Shown in pieces: positions 7,136 to 13,061 of a stretch of 13,061 nt of DNA. The stretch covers positions 1-13,061 of the forward strand of contig ONFW01000061.1 in assembly GCA_900317215.1 (NCBI GenBank), read 5' to 3'. The stretch's first letter is position 1, and each line of letters begins with the position of its first letter. Origin of the DNA: an uncultured Eubacteriales bacterium (GTDB taxonomy: Bacteria > Bacillota > Clostridia > Oscillospirales > Acutalibacteraceae). Position numbers and translations under genes: made by a program. The notes beneath the pieces were generated by a model, which ran no database searches, was not told where the DNA came from, and saw nothing but the letters and a program-made list of their open reading frames with translations.

Positions 7136-7184
7136 TTTATGAAATTGGTTTTATTCATCTGTCAGCCTTTCCGTGCCTTTTTTT
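7066..7184 (+). repeat. Nested inverted repeats ending in a T-run (possible structured RNA)
   Basis: On the + strand GGCACGG (7066-7072) can pair with CCGTGCC (7171-7177), which is followed by seven Ts (7178-7184). Inside, CAGCC (7075-7079) can pair with GGCTG (7127-7131), enclosing the 7-bp hairpin at 7104-7121. The elements nest without conflict. The outer loop is long and I see no clear + strand promoter, so transcription is unproven. Confidence 0.3.
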
Positions 7185-7217
7185 ATTACGTTTACACAAC
7201 TAAGGTCGGCACGGAAA
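7168..7217. repeat. 10-bp perfect inverted repeat
   Basis: TTTCCGTGCC (7168-7177) and GGCACGGAAA (7208-7217) are exact reverse complements separated by 30 nt. The left arm is the same CCGTGCC that can pair with 7066-7072, so the two pairings are mutually exclusive. Confidence 0.6.
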
Positions 7218-7226
7218 AACATACAG

Positions 7227-7265
7227 CCGGAGCAGAACTTTTCGGTCTGCTCCGGGCGTTTTTTT
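7227..7265. terminator. Strong hairpin with flanking T-runs, probable terminator
   Basis: CCGGAGCAGA (7227-7236) pairs perfectly with TCTGCTCCGG (7246-7255) around a 9-nt loop. On the + strand GCG and seven Ts follow. On the - strand CTGTATGTTTTT follows. No + strand gene precedes it, so it most likely ends the - strand lipoprotein/small-protein transcript, about 70 nt past the stop at 7327. It could also end a short + strand RNA. Confidence 0.7.
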
Positions 7266-7326
7266 CTCCGCAATGATCTTAGTTGAGCATACGCAATAAA
7301 AAAAAGCATGGGCGGCTGTTATCTCG

Positions 7327-7701
7327 TTAATCAGGCAGTTCATTATTCTCCTTTTCAACCATTGAATTCTCGGCCGAATGCTCTATTATTACATCGTGAG
7401 CGGGCATTATAAAGCTTATGATGAAGCCCTTGTCGTTGTCAAAGCCGTGATTAAGCTTTATCCCGTCAACAAAGAATGCATAGTCGGTATCTGTGGCACT
7501 AAGATCATAATATAGTCTGACCCTGCTCCCTGCTCTGTAGCTGTCCTTTGCTCCCTTATAAAGCTCCTTTTCCCCGCTGTAATCGACCTTATATTTTTTT
7601 GCGCCTGTTTTCATGAATTTCAATATCACGAGTATAACCCCTATCACTGCAGCTAAGATCAGCGCTGCTCCGGCTATCAGCATTACAATATTTCCGTCCA
7701 T
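7327..7701 (-). CDS. Small membrane-anchored protein with one extracytoplasmic beta-type domain, function unknown
   Basis: A 124-residue protein. Residues 5-30 form one hydrophobic segment (IVMLIAGAALILAAVIGVIL) with lysines just after it, giving a single-pass N-terminal anchor with the rest probably outside. The domain from about residue 37 (YKVDYSGEKELYKGAKDSY) to about 108 (FIMPAHDVIIEH) has the Y-rich, G-turn pattern ending in MPxHDV that I associate with small InlB B-repeat-like or bacterial surface beta domains. I cannot name a precise family. The tail is acidic and polar. The start has GGAGG (7711-7715) at 9 nt. The gene follows the lipoprotein gene by 46 nt in the same direction with no terminator between them, so they are probably cotranscribed. 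Function is unknown. Confidence 0.8.
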   Translation of the reverse strand: MDGNIVMLIAGAALILAAVIGVILVILKFMKTGAKKYKVDYSGEKELYKGAKDSYRAGSRVRLYYDLSATDTDYAFFVDGIKLNHGFDNDKGFIISFIMPAHDVIIEHSAENSMVEKENNELPD

Positions 7702-7747
7702 TGCTTATATCCTCCCTTTTGTCGTGATCTATTTCGCACGGCTCACA

Positions 7748-9067
7748 CTAAAAAATAAACAGTCCGCTTTTGCTGTCCGTAACGGTTCCCTTTGACGACC
7801 TGTACTCGATCATTACCGGTCCGGCAGTAAGCATCTCCCCCGTAGCCTCGTCTTTGCTTCCGAGATAATAACAGTAAAGATAATCCATCGCTCCGGCGGC
7901 AAGGTCGTATCTCATGCCCGATACAGTCTTGTACTTTATCAGACCGGCCTCGTCCTTTTTCTCCTCCTCTTCATCAATGAAAACGGGCAGCTCAAAGCCG
8001 CTGCTGCTGAAATACAGATAATCCCCGTTCGCAGTCATTTTTTCAGTTTCTGGATCAATAGAAGCCTTAAGTAGCTTTGTTTCAAGCAAAGGCTTTTCCG
8101 TCCCGTCAGAAAGCGATCTCCGGAAGAGCGTAGGCGCTTCGTTCTCTCCTCCAAGATAATACAGCACCTTATTCTCCTTGTCAACATAATAGATGAGGCA
8201 GAGTTCATCGGACATCAGCACGCTTTCTTTATCGTCGGGTCTGAAGGAATAGAGCCTTCCGCCATTTTTGTCAGATGACTCCGCAATAAAATACAGATCT
8301 CCGCCGATGATGTTGAGCTCCCTGATATTTGTGAGCTTCTCCGTGCCCTCCACCTGCTCTGAGCCATTGCCGTCCTTATTCATCCTGAAAAGTCCGCCTC
8401 TCCCTTTGTCAGCGCAGGCATAGTATATCTTATCCCCAAGAACTGCTTCGGTGCTGAGCTTTTCTTCTCCGATAAGCTCAAGACTCTTTCCGTCCTTGGA
8501 ATATCTCATCAGCCTTCCGTCAAGCGGGCTCTTTTCCGGTTCATCATATCCAAGGATACAGTAAATAAAGCCGTCTCCTCCGTCTCTAGCCTGTTCAAGC
8601 CTGTCAAACCATAAAGCCTCCTGATCTCCGGACGCAGTTTTAAGATCTCTGCTGTTAAAAAGAGTCCTTCTCTCGGTAAAGGATATGTCGCTTATATCCC
8701 ACGAAAAGATACCTGTTTCGCCCTTCTGAGTGCCGTAAAGCATATTCTGGTCCGCTACAAGGCCGCAGGGATCGGGTGATACCACGATAGGCTGAGTTGT
8801 TTCATAATTTTTGATGTCGAGCAGGTGAAAGGTGTATGAGCCTGTTATCTGGATCAACGCATCATCAGGTGTATAGAAGCTTAGACCGTGCTGCGTAAAC
8901 AGCACCTTTCTTTGAGTATCATCAACCGATGATGAGACTTCCGCATCGCTTATCTGCTCAGAAGCCTGCGACGGGACACTGCCTTCTGTTTCGTCATTTC
9001 GGGAGCAGCCCGATACGCTCAGTGCAAGAGCGAGTGCCGCCGTAAGAAGAAATATACCTTTTTTCAT
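7748..9067 (-). CDS. Lipoprotein with repeated beta-propeller-like (DUF5050-like) segments, function unknown
   Basis: A 439-residue exported lipoprotein. Residues 1-20 are a signal peptide (MKKGIFLLTAALALALSVSG) and the lipobox VSGC places the modified cysteine at C21. A polar, serine- and acid-rich linker runs to about residue 52. The rest contains recurring aromatic strands and turns of the form 'YYxxxDKGRGGLFRMNKDG', 'LYFIAESSDKNGGRLYSF' and 'LYYLGGENEAPTLFRRSLSDG'. This is the pattern of WD40-like or DUF5050 propellers that read out 'display' repeats. No catalytic motif is visible. The start has AGAGG (9076-9080) at 8 nt. The gene lies between an AraC-type regulator and a small membrane protein. 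A sensory or scaffold role at the cell surface is a guess. Confidence 0.85.
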   Translation of the reverse strand: MKKGIFLLTAALALALSVSGCSRNDETEGSVPSQASEQISDAEVSSSVDDTQRKVLFTQHGLSFYTPDDALIQITGSYTFHLLDIKNYETTQPIVVSPDPCGLVADQNMLYGTQKGETGIFSWDISDISFTERRTLFNSRDLKTASGDQEALWFDRLEQARDGGDGFIYCILGYDEPEKSPLDGRLMRYSKDGKSLELIGEEKLSTEAVLGDKIYYACADKGRGGLFRMNKDGNGSEQVEGTEKLTNIRELNIIGGDLYFIAESSDKNGGRLYSFRPDDKESVLMSDELCLIYYVDKENKVLYYLGGENEAPTLFRRSLSDGTEKPLLETKLLKASIDPETEKMTANGDYLYFSSSGFELPVFIDEEEEKKDEAGLIKYKTVSGMRYDLAAGAMDYLYCYYLGSKDEATGEMLTAGPVMIEYRSSKGTVTDSKSGLFIF

Positions 9068-9084
9068 ATCAATATCCTCTTTTC

Positions 9085-9130
9085 AGAAAAGAATAAATAC
9101 CCCGTCAGATCCTGCATAGATCTGACAGGG
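9085..9130 (-). terminator. Hairpin between the araC-type gene and the lipoprotein gene
   Basis: On the - strand CCCTGTCAGATC (9130-9119) pairs with GATCTGACGGGG (9111-9100) over 12 bp with one G-U, around a 7-nt loop. It is followed by TATTTATTCTTTTC. It begins 9 nt after the regulator's stop. The T-run is interrupted, so termination may be partial. I find no good promoter between it and the lipoprotein start. Confidence 0.75.
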
Positions 9131-9139
9131 TGTAAAATG

Positions 9140-10030
9140 CTACCTGTTCGATATACTGTAGCGGTATTCCTTTGGCGTCATGTGGAACTTTTTCTTGAAT
9201 ATCCTGTTGAAGTAGGAAAGGTTCGTAATGCCTATGCTTGCCGCCACCTCGGTTATATGCACCCTCGTTGTAAGGAGCAAATTTGAGGCAATGTTCAGCC
9301 TGTAGTCGTTAATATATTCAATACAGGTCATGCCCATGTATTTTTTGAAGAATCTCATGAAATAGTGCTTACTCAGGCTCACGGTTCCGGCAAGCTCATC
9401 TATGGTGATATTCTTCATGTAATTTTCGTTGATATAGTCGATGATTATTTTGATATTCTTTGTGGTGATATCCCTGATCGACGAGTCTCCCATTTCATTG
9501 ACAAAAACGTCCTTGAAAAGAATATAGAACAGTCCGTATACCTCCGCCTTGAGCTTTATCTCAAAGCAATCTCCTTTTTCGTCATACACAGATATCATGT
9601 TCAACACTCTTTCCTGTATACGGGAATAGTGCGGGTCATCAGGCGTGATAACAACGGGAGATATGAAGCTGTTTTCCGTAAAGGGAACAAAATACTTGAT
9701 AGAGCAGGCGTCTGTGCTGTTGCCCGTGAGAAGATTCATATTAAAGATTATAGACCTGAAAACAGTTCTCTTGTTTTCAAACTGCCTGAAGGAATGGAGC
9801 ACCGACGGATTTACAAGGACTATATCACCCTTTATCACATGGTATTCCTCAAAATCCACACACTCTACATATTCTCCCTCTTCAACATATACTATCTCCA
9901 TTTCATCGTGCCAATGCATTGGAAAGGTAGTATAATAATCCGGCATAACCGTTTTATTGACCACATAAGGCAACAGGAAATCTCCCTTCTGACCTGTTTC
10001 CTTCAGACTCATCAGTTCATCGTGCTGCAT
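9140..10030 (-). CDS. AraC-family transcriptional regulator with cupin sensor domain
   Basis: A 296-residue regulator with the usual two-part layout. The N-terminal cupin-like sensor (about residues 20-120) includes FPMHWHDEMEIVYVEEGE at 36-53 and KGDIVLVNPSVLHSF at 67-81, as in sugar-sensing AraC proteins. The C-terminal 100 residues hold two helix-turn-helix units: ITIDELAGTVSLSKHYFMRFFKK at about 208-230, and ITEVAASIGITNLSYFNRIFKK at about 259-280, followed by the MTPKEYR signature at 284-290. The start has AAGGAG (10041-10046) at 10 nt. A perfect consensus promoter far upstream gives a leader of about 210 nt. The effector is unknown. The downstream lipoprotein operon is the obvious candidate target, but no carbohydrate gene is adjacent to confirm a sugar role. 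Confidence 0.93.
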   Translation of the reverse strand: MQHDELMSLKETGQKGDFLLPYVVNKTVMPDYYTTFPMHWHDEMEIVYVEEGEYVECVDFEEYHVIKGDIVLVNPSVLHSFRQFENKRTVFRSIIFNMNLLTGNSTDACSIKYFVPFTENSFISPVVITPDDPHYSRIQERVLNMISVYDEKGDCFEIKLKAEVYGLFYILFKDVFVNEMGDSSIRDITTKNIKIIIDYINENYMKNITIDELAGTVSLSKHYFMRFFKKYMGMTCIEYINDYRLNIASNLLLTTRVHITEVAASIGITNLSYFNRIFKKKFHMTPKEYRYSISNR

Positions 10031-10058
10031 AGATTTACGACTCCTTAAACAAATACTC

Positions 10059-10091
10059 AGACCGTCCGTAATTGTTTTCTTCTGACGGCTC
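10059..10091 (-). promoter_or_regulatory. Leader hairpin just upstream of the araC-type ribosome binding site
   Basis: AGACCGTC (10059-10066) pairs with GACGG-C-TCT (10084-10092), an 8-bp stem with one bulged base. It lies 12 nt from the AAGGAG site. It may influence translation. No known riboswitch class is recognised. Confidence 0.35.
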
Positions 10092-10157
10092 TAATCAAAA
10101 TAATTCCTACAGTAAAAATCATTTTCAATATCTGCTTTTTTCCGGAAATACATGTCA

Positions 10158-10179
10158 ATAATACTATTTTTTGTATTAT
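10158..10179 (-). promoter_or_regulatory. AT-rich hairpin in the araC-type leader
   Basis: ATAATAC (10158-10164) and GTATTAT (10173-10179) form a perfect 7-bp stem around an 8-nt loop. The stem is AT-rich and therefore weak, and may be chance. Confidence 0.25.
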
Positions 10180-10247
10180 CCTGTAAATTTTTGTGTTATT
10201 GTACCAATTTTTAGCAATTTTTTACGCCGTTTTTTGTTGTCATTTAT

Positions 10248-10276
10248 ATTATAGTACCAAATTTTCAATTTGTCAA
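10248..10276 (-). promoter_or_regulatory. Perfect consensus sigma-A promoter of the araC-type gene
   Basis: On the - strand there is TTGACA (10271-10276), a 17-bp spacer and TATAAT (10248-10253), an exact consensus match. Transcription should start near 10241, about 210 nt before the start codon. The heptamer GTACCAA lies within the spacer (10254-10260) and again at 10201-10207, 53 bp apart. Confidence 0.85.
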
Positions 10277-10468
10277 ATACAGAGTTTACGAATAATTAAA
10301 ATTTAACAATAATCGCAGTTTTAAAATAAACCGATCCGGATTTTTTATTTTTATCTTAAATTGGAAAAAAATGTGTAGCTATTATTCCCATATTATCCAT
10401 TTTATAAATATAAGAAAATCAGATTCTCCGCTCTGCACGCAAAATCTCAAAAGCATACACAACAGAGT

Positions 10469-10500
10469 AACGCTTCTGCAAAAGCGGTACTGCGTTTTAT
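10469..10500 (+). terminator. Possible orphan hairpin with T-rich tail
   Basis: AACGC (10469-10473) pairs with GCGTT (10492-10496), enclosing CTGC-AAAA-GCGG (10476-10487, one G-U). TTTATT follows. No + strand gene lies upstream, so it could mark a short untranslated RNA or be chance. Confidence 0.3.
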
Positions 10501-10567
10501 TCATTAAGACCTTTTCGGAAAGATGAAAATCCACCATTCATCGCACAAGCTTTGGACAATTAAGATG

Positions 10568-10604
10568 AAAAATGCATTTCTTACATTACAGAGCTGCATT
10601 TTTT
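10568..10604 (+). repeat. 9-bp inverted repeat with T-run upstream of the nfnA promoter
   Basis: AAAAATGCA (10568-10576) and TGCATTTTT (10595-10603) are exact reverse complements separated by 18 nt. The stem is mostly A-T. It ends 13 nt before the nfnA -35 element, so it could insulate that promoter or be an operator. Confidence 0.35.
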
Positions 10605-10616
10605 CGGAAATATCTC

Positions 10617-10645
10617 TTGTACGCTCAGATATAATATGTTATAAT
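10617..10645 (+). promoter_or_regulatory. Predicted promoter of the nfnAB operon (extended -10)
   Basis: TTGTAC (10617-10622), a 17-bp spacer and TATAAT (10640-10645), with TG one base before the -10 (extended -10). A second TATAAT lies at 10630-10635 but has no matching -35. Transcription should start near 10652, about 70 nt before the coding region. Confidence 0.75.
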
Positions 10646-10723
10646 AAAGCGTCGGAAATTTGCTCATCGTTTATTTGTCGACCCTTCCGCAAAACTTTGC
10701 TTTAAAGAAAGGACAGTATGTAA

Positions 10724-11563
10724 ATGTACAAGATAGTCAGAAAGAAGTCTCTGAACCCCACCGTTTCTCTTATGGAGATAGAGGCTCCGCTCATCGCAAA
10801 AAAGGCAGAGCCGGGACAGTTCATTATTTTCAGAGCAAAAGAGGACAGCGAGCGTGTTCCTCTTACTATAGCCGATTTTGACCGTGAAAAAGGCACGGTA
10901 ACGATCATCTATCAGATCGTCGGGGGCTCTACCATGGAGCTTGATACTCTCGAGGAGGGCGAGTGCCTTCACGATTTTGTAGGACCTCTCGGGCGCCCGA
11001 GCGAAACCGACGGTCTTAAGAAGGTCGCTGTTATAGGCGGCGGCGTCGGCTGTGCGATCGCTTATCCTATAGCAAAGAAGCTTTCGGCTCTCGGCTGCGA
11101 GGTACACAGCGTTGTCGGCTTCAGAAACAAGGATCTTGTAATACTTGAGGATGAATTCAGGGCAGCAAGCAGCGAGCTGCGCATAATGACAGACGACGGA
11201 AGCTACGGCACAAAGGGTCTTGTCACCAACGCTCTGGAGGAGCTCATCAAGGAGGGCAATCAGTATGACGAGGTGATTGCAATAGGTCCCCTCATCATGA
11301 TGAAATTCGTATGCCTGCTTACAAAGAAATACAACATAAAGACTGTAGTAAGCATGAACCCGATTATGATCGACGGCACAGGCATGTGCGGCGGCTGCCG
11401 TCTTACCGTGGGCGGAGAAACAAAATTCGCCTGCGTTGACGGTCCCGATTTTGACGGTCACCTTGTAGATTTTGACGAAGCAATGCACAGAGGCACAATG
11501 TACAGGGACTTTGAGAAACACGCCCGTGACGAGGCTTGTAATCTTTTAAAACAGGAGGATTGA
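10724..11563 (+). CDS. nfnA: NfnA, small subunit of NADH-dependent reduced ferredoxin:NADP+ oxidoreductase
   Basis: A 279-residue flavoprotein of the ferredoxin-NADP reductase/dihydroorotate dehydrogenase electron-transfer type. It has the FAD-binding RVPLTIAD at 44-51, a dinucleotide loop VIGGGVGCA at 103-111, and a C-terminal [2Fe-2S] site. The ligands follow D-X4-C-X2-C-X11-C exactly (D217, C222, C225, C237). The aspartate ligand is the hallmark of NfnA rather than PyrK, which has four cysteines. With NfnB it forms the cytoplasmic complex that couples reduced ferredoxin and NADH to reduction of two NADP+ by flavin-based electron bifurcation, run in reverse as needed. The start has AAAGGA (10708-10713) at 10 nt. 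An earlier ATG at 10718 is followed at once by a stop. The nfnB start lies 5 nt past the stop. Confidence 0.93.
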   Translation: MYKIVRKKSLNPTVSLMEIEAPLIAKKAEPGQFIIFRAKEDSERVPLTIADFDREKGTVTIIYQIVGGSTMELDTLEEGECLHDFVGPLGRPSETDGLKKVAVIGGGVGCAIAYPIAKKLSALGCEVHSVVGFRNKDLVILEDEFRAASSELRIMTDDGSYGTKGLVTNALEELIKEGNQYDEVIAIGPLIMMKFVCLLTKKYNIKTVVSMNPIMIDGTGMCGGCRLTVGGETKFACVDGPDFDGHLVDFDEAMHRGTMYRDFEKHARDEACNLLKQED

Positions 11564-11568
11564 TCAAC

Positions 11569-12969
11569 ATGGCTTTTCAGAGAAATATGGATCCTAAAAA
11601 ATGCCCGATGCCTGTTCAGGATCCCGAGGTAAGAAGAAGCAATTTCAACGAGGTCGCTCTCGGTTATACATACGAAATGGCAGTAAATGAGGCAAGACGC
11701 TGTCTCAACTGCAAAAACAAGCCCTGCACAACTGCCTGTCCCGTTTCAATAGACATTCCTGCCTTTATTGAGAGAGTTGCCAACGAGGATATGGAGGGCG
11801 CCTTTGAAATAATATCAAGATCAAGCTCACTTCCCGCAGTATGCGGCAGGGTCTGTCCGCAGGAGAACCAGTGCGAGGGCAAGTGCGTAAGAGGCATCAA
11901 GGGAGAAAGCGTCGGCATAGGAAGACTTGAAAGATTCGTTGCTGACTACCACAGGGAGCACTGCACCGAAAAGCCTTCCGTTCCCGAGCCGAACGGTCAC
12001 AAGGTAGCCATCATCGGTGCAGGTCCGAGCGGTCTTACGGCTGCAGGCGATCTTGCAAAGCTCGGCTATAAGGTTACGGTTTACGAGGCTCTTCATCTTG
12101 CGGGCGGCGTTCTTGTATATGGTATTCCCGAGTTCCGTCTGCCGAAGATAATCGTGCAGAAGGAGATCGATAACCTCAAGGCTATCGGCGTTGATATTGA
12201 AACAAATATGGTAATTGGCAAGGTGCTTACTGTAGACGAGCTTTTTGAAATGGGCAACGAGGCTGTTTATATCGGCAGCGGCGCCGGTCTGCCCAGATTC
12301 ATGAATATCCCCGGAGAGAGTCTCAAGGGCGTATACTCCGCAAACGAATACCTCACAAGGATCAACCTTATGAAGGCATATAAGAAGGACAGCAAAACAC
12401 CTATCAAGCACAGCAAAAAGGTCGCTGTTGTCGGCGGCGGAAATGTTGCCATGGACGCTGCAAGATCTGCCAAGAGAATGGGTGCAGAGGAGGTTTACAT
12501 CGTATACCGCCGCAGCATGGAGGAGCTTCCCGCACGTAAGGAGGAAGTCGAGCACGCTGTTGAGGAGGGTATCATCTTCAAAACACTCACAAATCCCGTT
12601 GAGGTGCTCGGTGATGAAAACGGCGAAGTATGCGGCATGAAATGCGTTGAAATGGAGCTTGGCGAGCCTGATGCGAGCGGCAGACGCAGACCTGTTGTTA
12701 AGGAAGGCAGCGAGTTTGTTCTTGAAGCTGACACAATGATAATGTCTATCGGAACAAGCCCCAATCCCCTTATCCGCTCCACAACACCGGGTCTTGAGAC
12801 TAACAAGCACGGCTGTATCGTTACAGACGGAGAGAACGGACTTACAAGCCGCGAGGGAGTTTATGCTGGCGGCGATGCCGTTACAGGCGCTGCAACAGTA
12901 ATTCTTGCTATGGGAGCAGGAAAAGCTGCTGCAAAGGCTATTGACGAATATATCAAGAGCAAGGGCTGA
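11569..12969 (+). CDS. nfnB: NfnB, large subunit of NADH-dependent reduced ferredoxin:NADP+ oxidoreductase (GltD-like)
   Basis: A 466-residue protein of the glutamate synthase small-subunit (GltD) type. The N-terminal iron-sulfur domain has C45-X2-C48-X4-C53-X3-C57 (CLNCKNKPCTTACP) and C92-X3-C96-X5-C102-X3-C106, enough for two [4Fe-4S] clusters. An FAD loop follows (IIGAGPSGLTAAGDLAKLGY at 148-167) with downstream AGGVLVYGIPEFRLP. The NADP(H) loop is VAVVGGGNVAMDAARSAKRM at 285-304, then YIVYRRS. The C-terminal FAD motif YAGGDAVTGAATVILAMG closes the fold. GltD itself is similar, and alone this gene could be misnamed glutamate synthase. Pairing with a D-X4-C-type NfnA, and the absence of a large GltB gene, argue for NfnB. 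The ATG at 11569 has AGGAGG (11553-11558) at 10 nt. An in-frame TTG at 11560 is too close to that site. Confidence 0.93.
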   Translation: MAFQRNMDPKKCPMPVQDPEVRRSNFNEVALGYTYEMAVNEARRCLNCKNKPCTTACPVSIDIPAFIERVANEDMEGAFEIISRSSSLPAVCGRVCPQENQCEGKCVRGIKGESVGIGRLERFVADYHREHCTEKPSVPEPNGHKVAIIGAGPSGLTAAGDLAKLGYKVTVYEALHLAGGVLVYGIPEFRLPKIIVQKEIDNLKAIGVDIETNMVIGKVLTVDELFEMGNEAVYIGSGAGLPRFMNIPGESLKGVYSANEYLTRINLMKAYKKDSKTPIKHSKKVAVVGGGNVAMDAARSAKRMGAEEVYIVYRRSMEELPARKEEVEHAVEEGIIFKTLTNPVEVLGDENGEVCGMKCVEMELGEPDASGRRRPVVKEGSEFVLEADTMIMSIGTSPNPLIRSTTPGLETNKHGCIVTDGENGLTSREGVYAGGDAVTGAATVILAMGAGKAAAKAIDEYIKSKG

Positions 12970-12983
12970 TGATAAGAAACAAA

Positions 12984-13019
12984 GCGGCTGCCGTGCATAA
13001 AATGTGCGGCAGCCCTTTT
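12984..13019 (+). terminator. Intrinsic terminator of the nfnAB operon
   Basis: GGCTGCCG (12986-12993) pairs with CGGCAGCC (13007-13014). Inner wobble and Watson-Crick pairs close a TAAAA loop. CTTTTC and a T-rich stretch follow. It begins 15 nt after the nfnB stop and could also work on the - strand. Confidence 0.88.
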
Positions 13020-13061
13020 CATATCTTATTTATTTTTATAGAACCCAAAAGAAAAAGCACC

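Larger units (their letters stand above)
6961..7326. other. Non-coding intergenic region with no supportable gene
   Basis: This is a 366-bp stretch between the rubredoxin promoter and the small membrane protein gene. Frames are open on both strands across part of it, but none has a ribosome binding site or protein-like composition. It holds a GC-rich repeat-like island (about 6971-7135) and a set of inverted repeats further on, described separately. Confidence 0.7.
10277..10616. other. AT-rich intergenic stretch between divergent promoters, no gene seen
   Basis: No ORF here has both a ribosome binding site and protein-like composition. The longest small frame (from about 10523 on the + strand) runs straight through the nfnA promoter. 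Two terminator-like hairpins are listed separately. ATCCGGAT followed by a T-rich run lies near 10333. Confidence 0.6.

Noticed and set aside
6862..7158. 98-residue - strand ORF across the rubredoxin promoter and the GC-rich island
   Set aside because: It overlaps the real rubredoxin start and its promoter, has arginine/serine low-complexity composition, and has no ribosome binding site. It is best explained as a chance frame through a repeat.
6967..7203. 78-residue + strand ORF in the intergenic region
   Set aside because: There is no ribosome binding site or promoter, the composition is driven by the GC-rich repeat, and no family is recognisable.
7197..7285. An 89-bp miniature transposon bounded by CAACTAAGGTC/GATCTTAGTTG
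   Set aside because: I see no target-site duplication at the ends, and the arms also fit RNA pairing. Without other copies the mobile-element reading is not supported.
10523..10705. 60-residue + strand ORF upstream of nfnA
   Set aside because: It contains the nfnA promoter and an inverted repeat, has no ribosome binding site and has no protein-like pattern.
10031..10723. 6S RNA, tmRNA or a known riboswitch in the long AT-rich intergenic region
   Set aside because: None of the conserved sequence cores or helices of these RNAs is recognisable on either strand.
10664..11521. 285-residue - strand frame opposite nfnA, and the similar 327-residue frame opposite nfnB
   Set aside because: Both are antisense to genes with clear conserved cofactor motifs and intact ribosome binding sites. 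Their cysteine/histidine/alanine-rich composition is typical of reverse-frame shadows.
13026..13061. Possible 3' end of a - strand gene at the right edge (11 codons ending in TAA)
   Set aside because: Two different - strand frames are open to the window edge over this short distance, so coding cannot be supported. The T-rich tail of the nfn terminator explains part of the sequence.

Overview
The window looks like chromosomal DNA of an anaerobic, low-to-mid-GC Gram-positive gut bacterium, most likely a Ruminococcus-like member of the Clostridia (Oscillospiraceae). The reasons are strong AGGAGG-type ribosome binding sites, consensus sigma-A promoters, a DapL-type lysine/peptidoglycan pathway enzyme, a rubredoxin and an NfnAB-type bifurcating transhydrogenase. 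The genus is an inference from gene content, not from a search. I see no prophage, CRISPR array, transposase, rRNA or tRNA.

Layout. 1-2705 (+): the 5'-truncated end of a RecD2-type helicase, then a ComF-family phosphoribosyltransferase, closed by a bidirectional terminator at 2725-2771. 2783-5536 (-): dapL and, upstream of it, a citrate synthase, each with its own promoter and separated by a terminator. 5710-6899 (-): a TIGR01212-family radical SAM protein and, upstream of it, a 52-residue rubredoxin. The rubredoxin has a perfect consensus promoter and a terminator separates the two genes. 6961-7326: a non-coding stretch with a GC-rich repeat-like island and several interlocking inverted repeats. 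7327-10030 (-): an AraC-family regulator, a lipoprotein with propeller-like repeats and a small membrane-anchored protein, all in one direction. 10031-10723: a long AT-rich divergent intergenic region holding promoters for both sides. 10724-12969 (+): the two subunits of an NfnAB-type NADH-dependent ferredoxin:NADP+ oxidoreductase, closed by a terminator at 12984-13019.

How they fit. NfnAB couples reduced ferredoxin and NADH to NADPH supply for biosynthesis. Citrate synthase starts the oxidative branch toward 2-oxoglutarate and glutamate, and DapL uses glutamate as amino donor to make LL-diaminopimelate. These are metabolically linked but not one operon. The AraC-lipoprotein-small protein cluster is the least characterised coding part and may be an envelope-associated regulated unit.

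Most of the window is ordinary housekeeping sequence. The parts that merit a second look are the structured non-coding region 6961-7326, an FNR-like palindrome over the rubredoxin -35 element, the roughly 210-nt leader of the AraC gene, and the AraC/lipoprotein/small-protein cluster. I cannot show that any of these is a new system.
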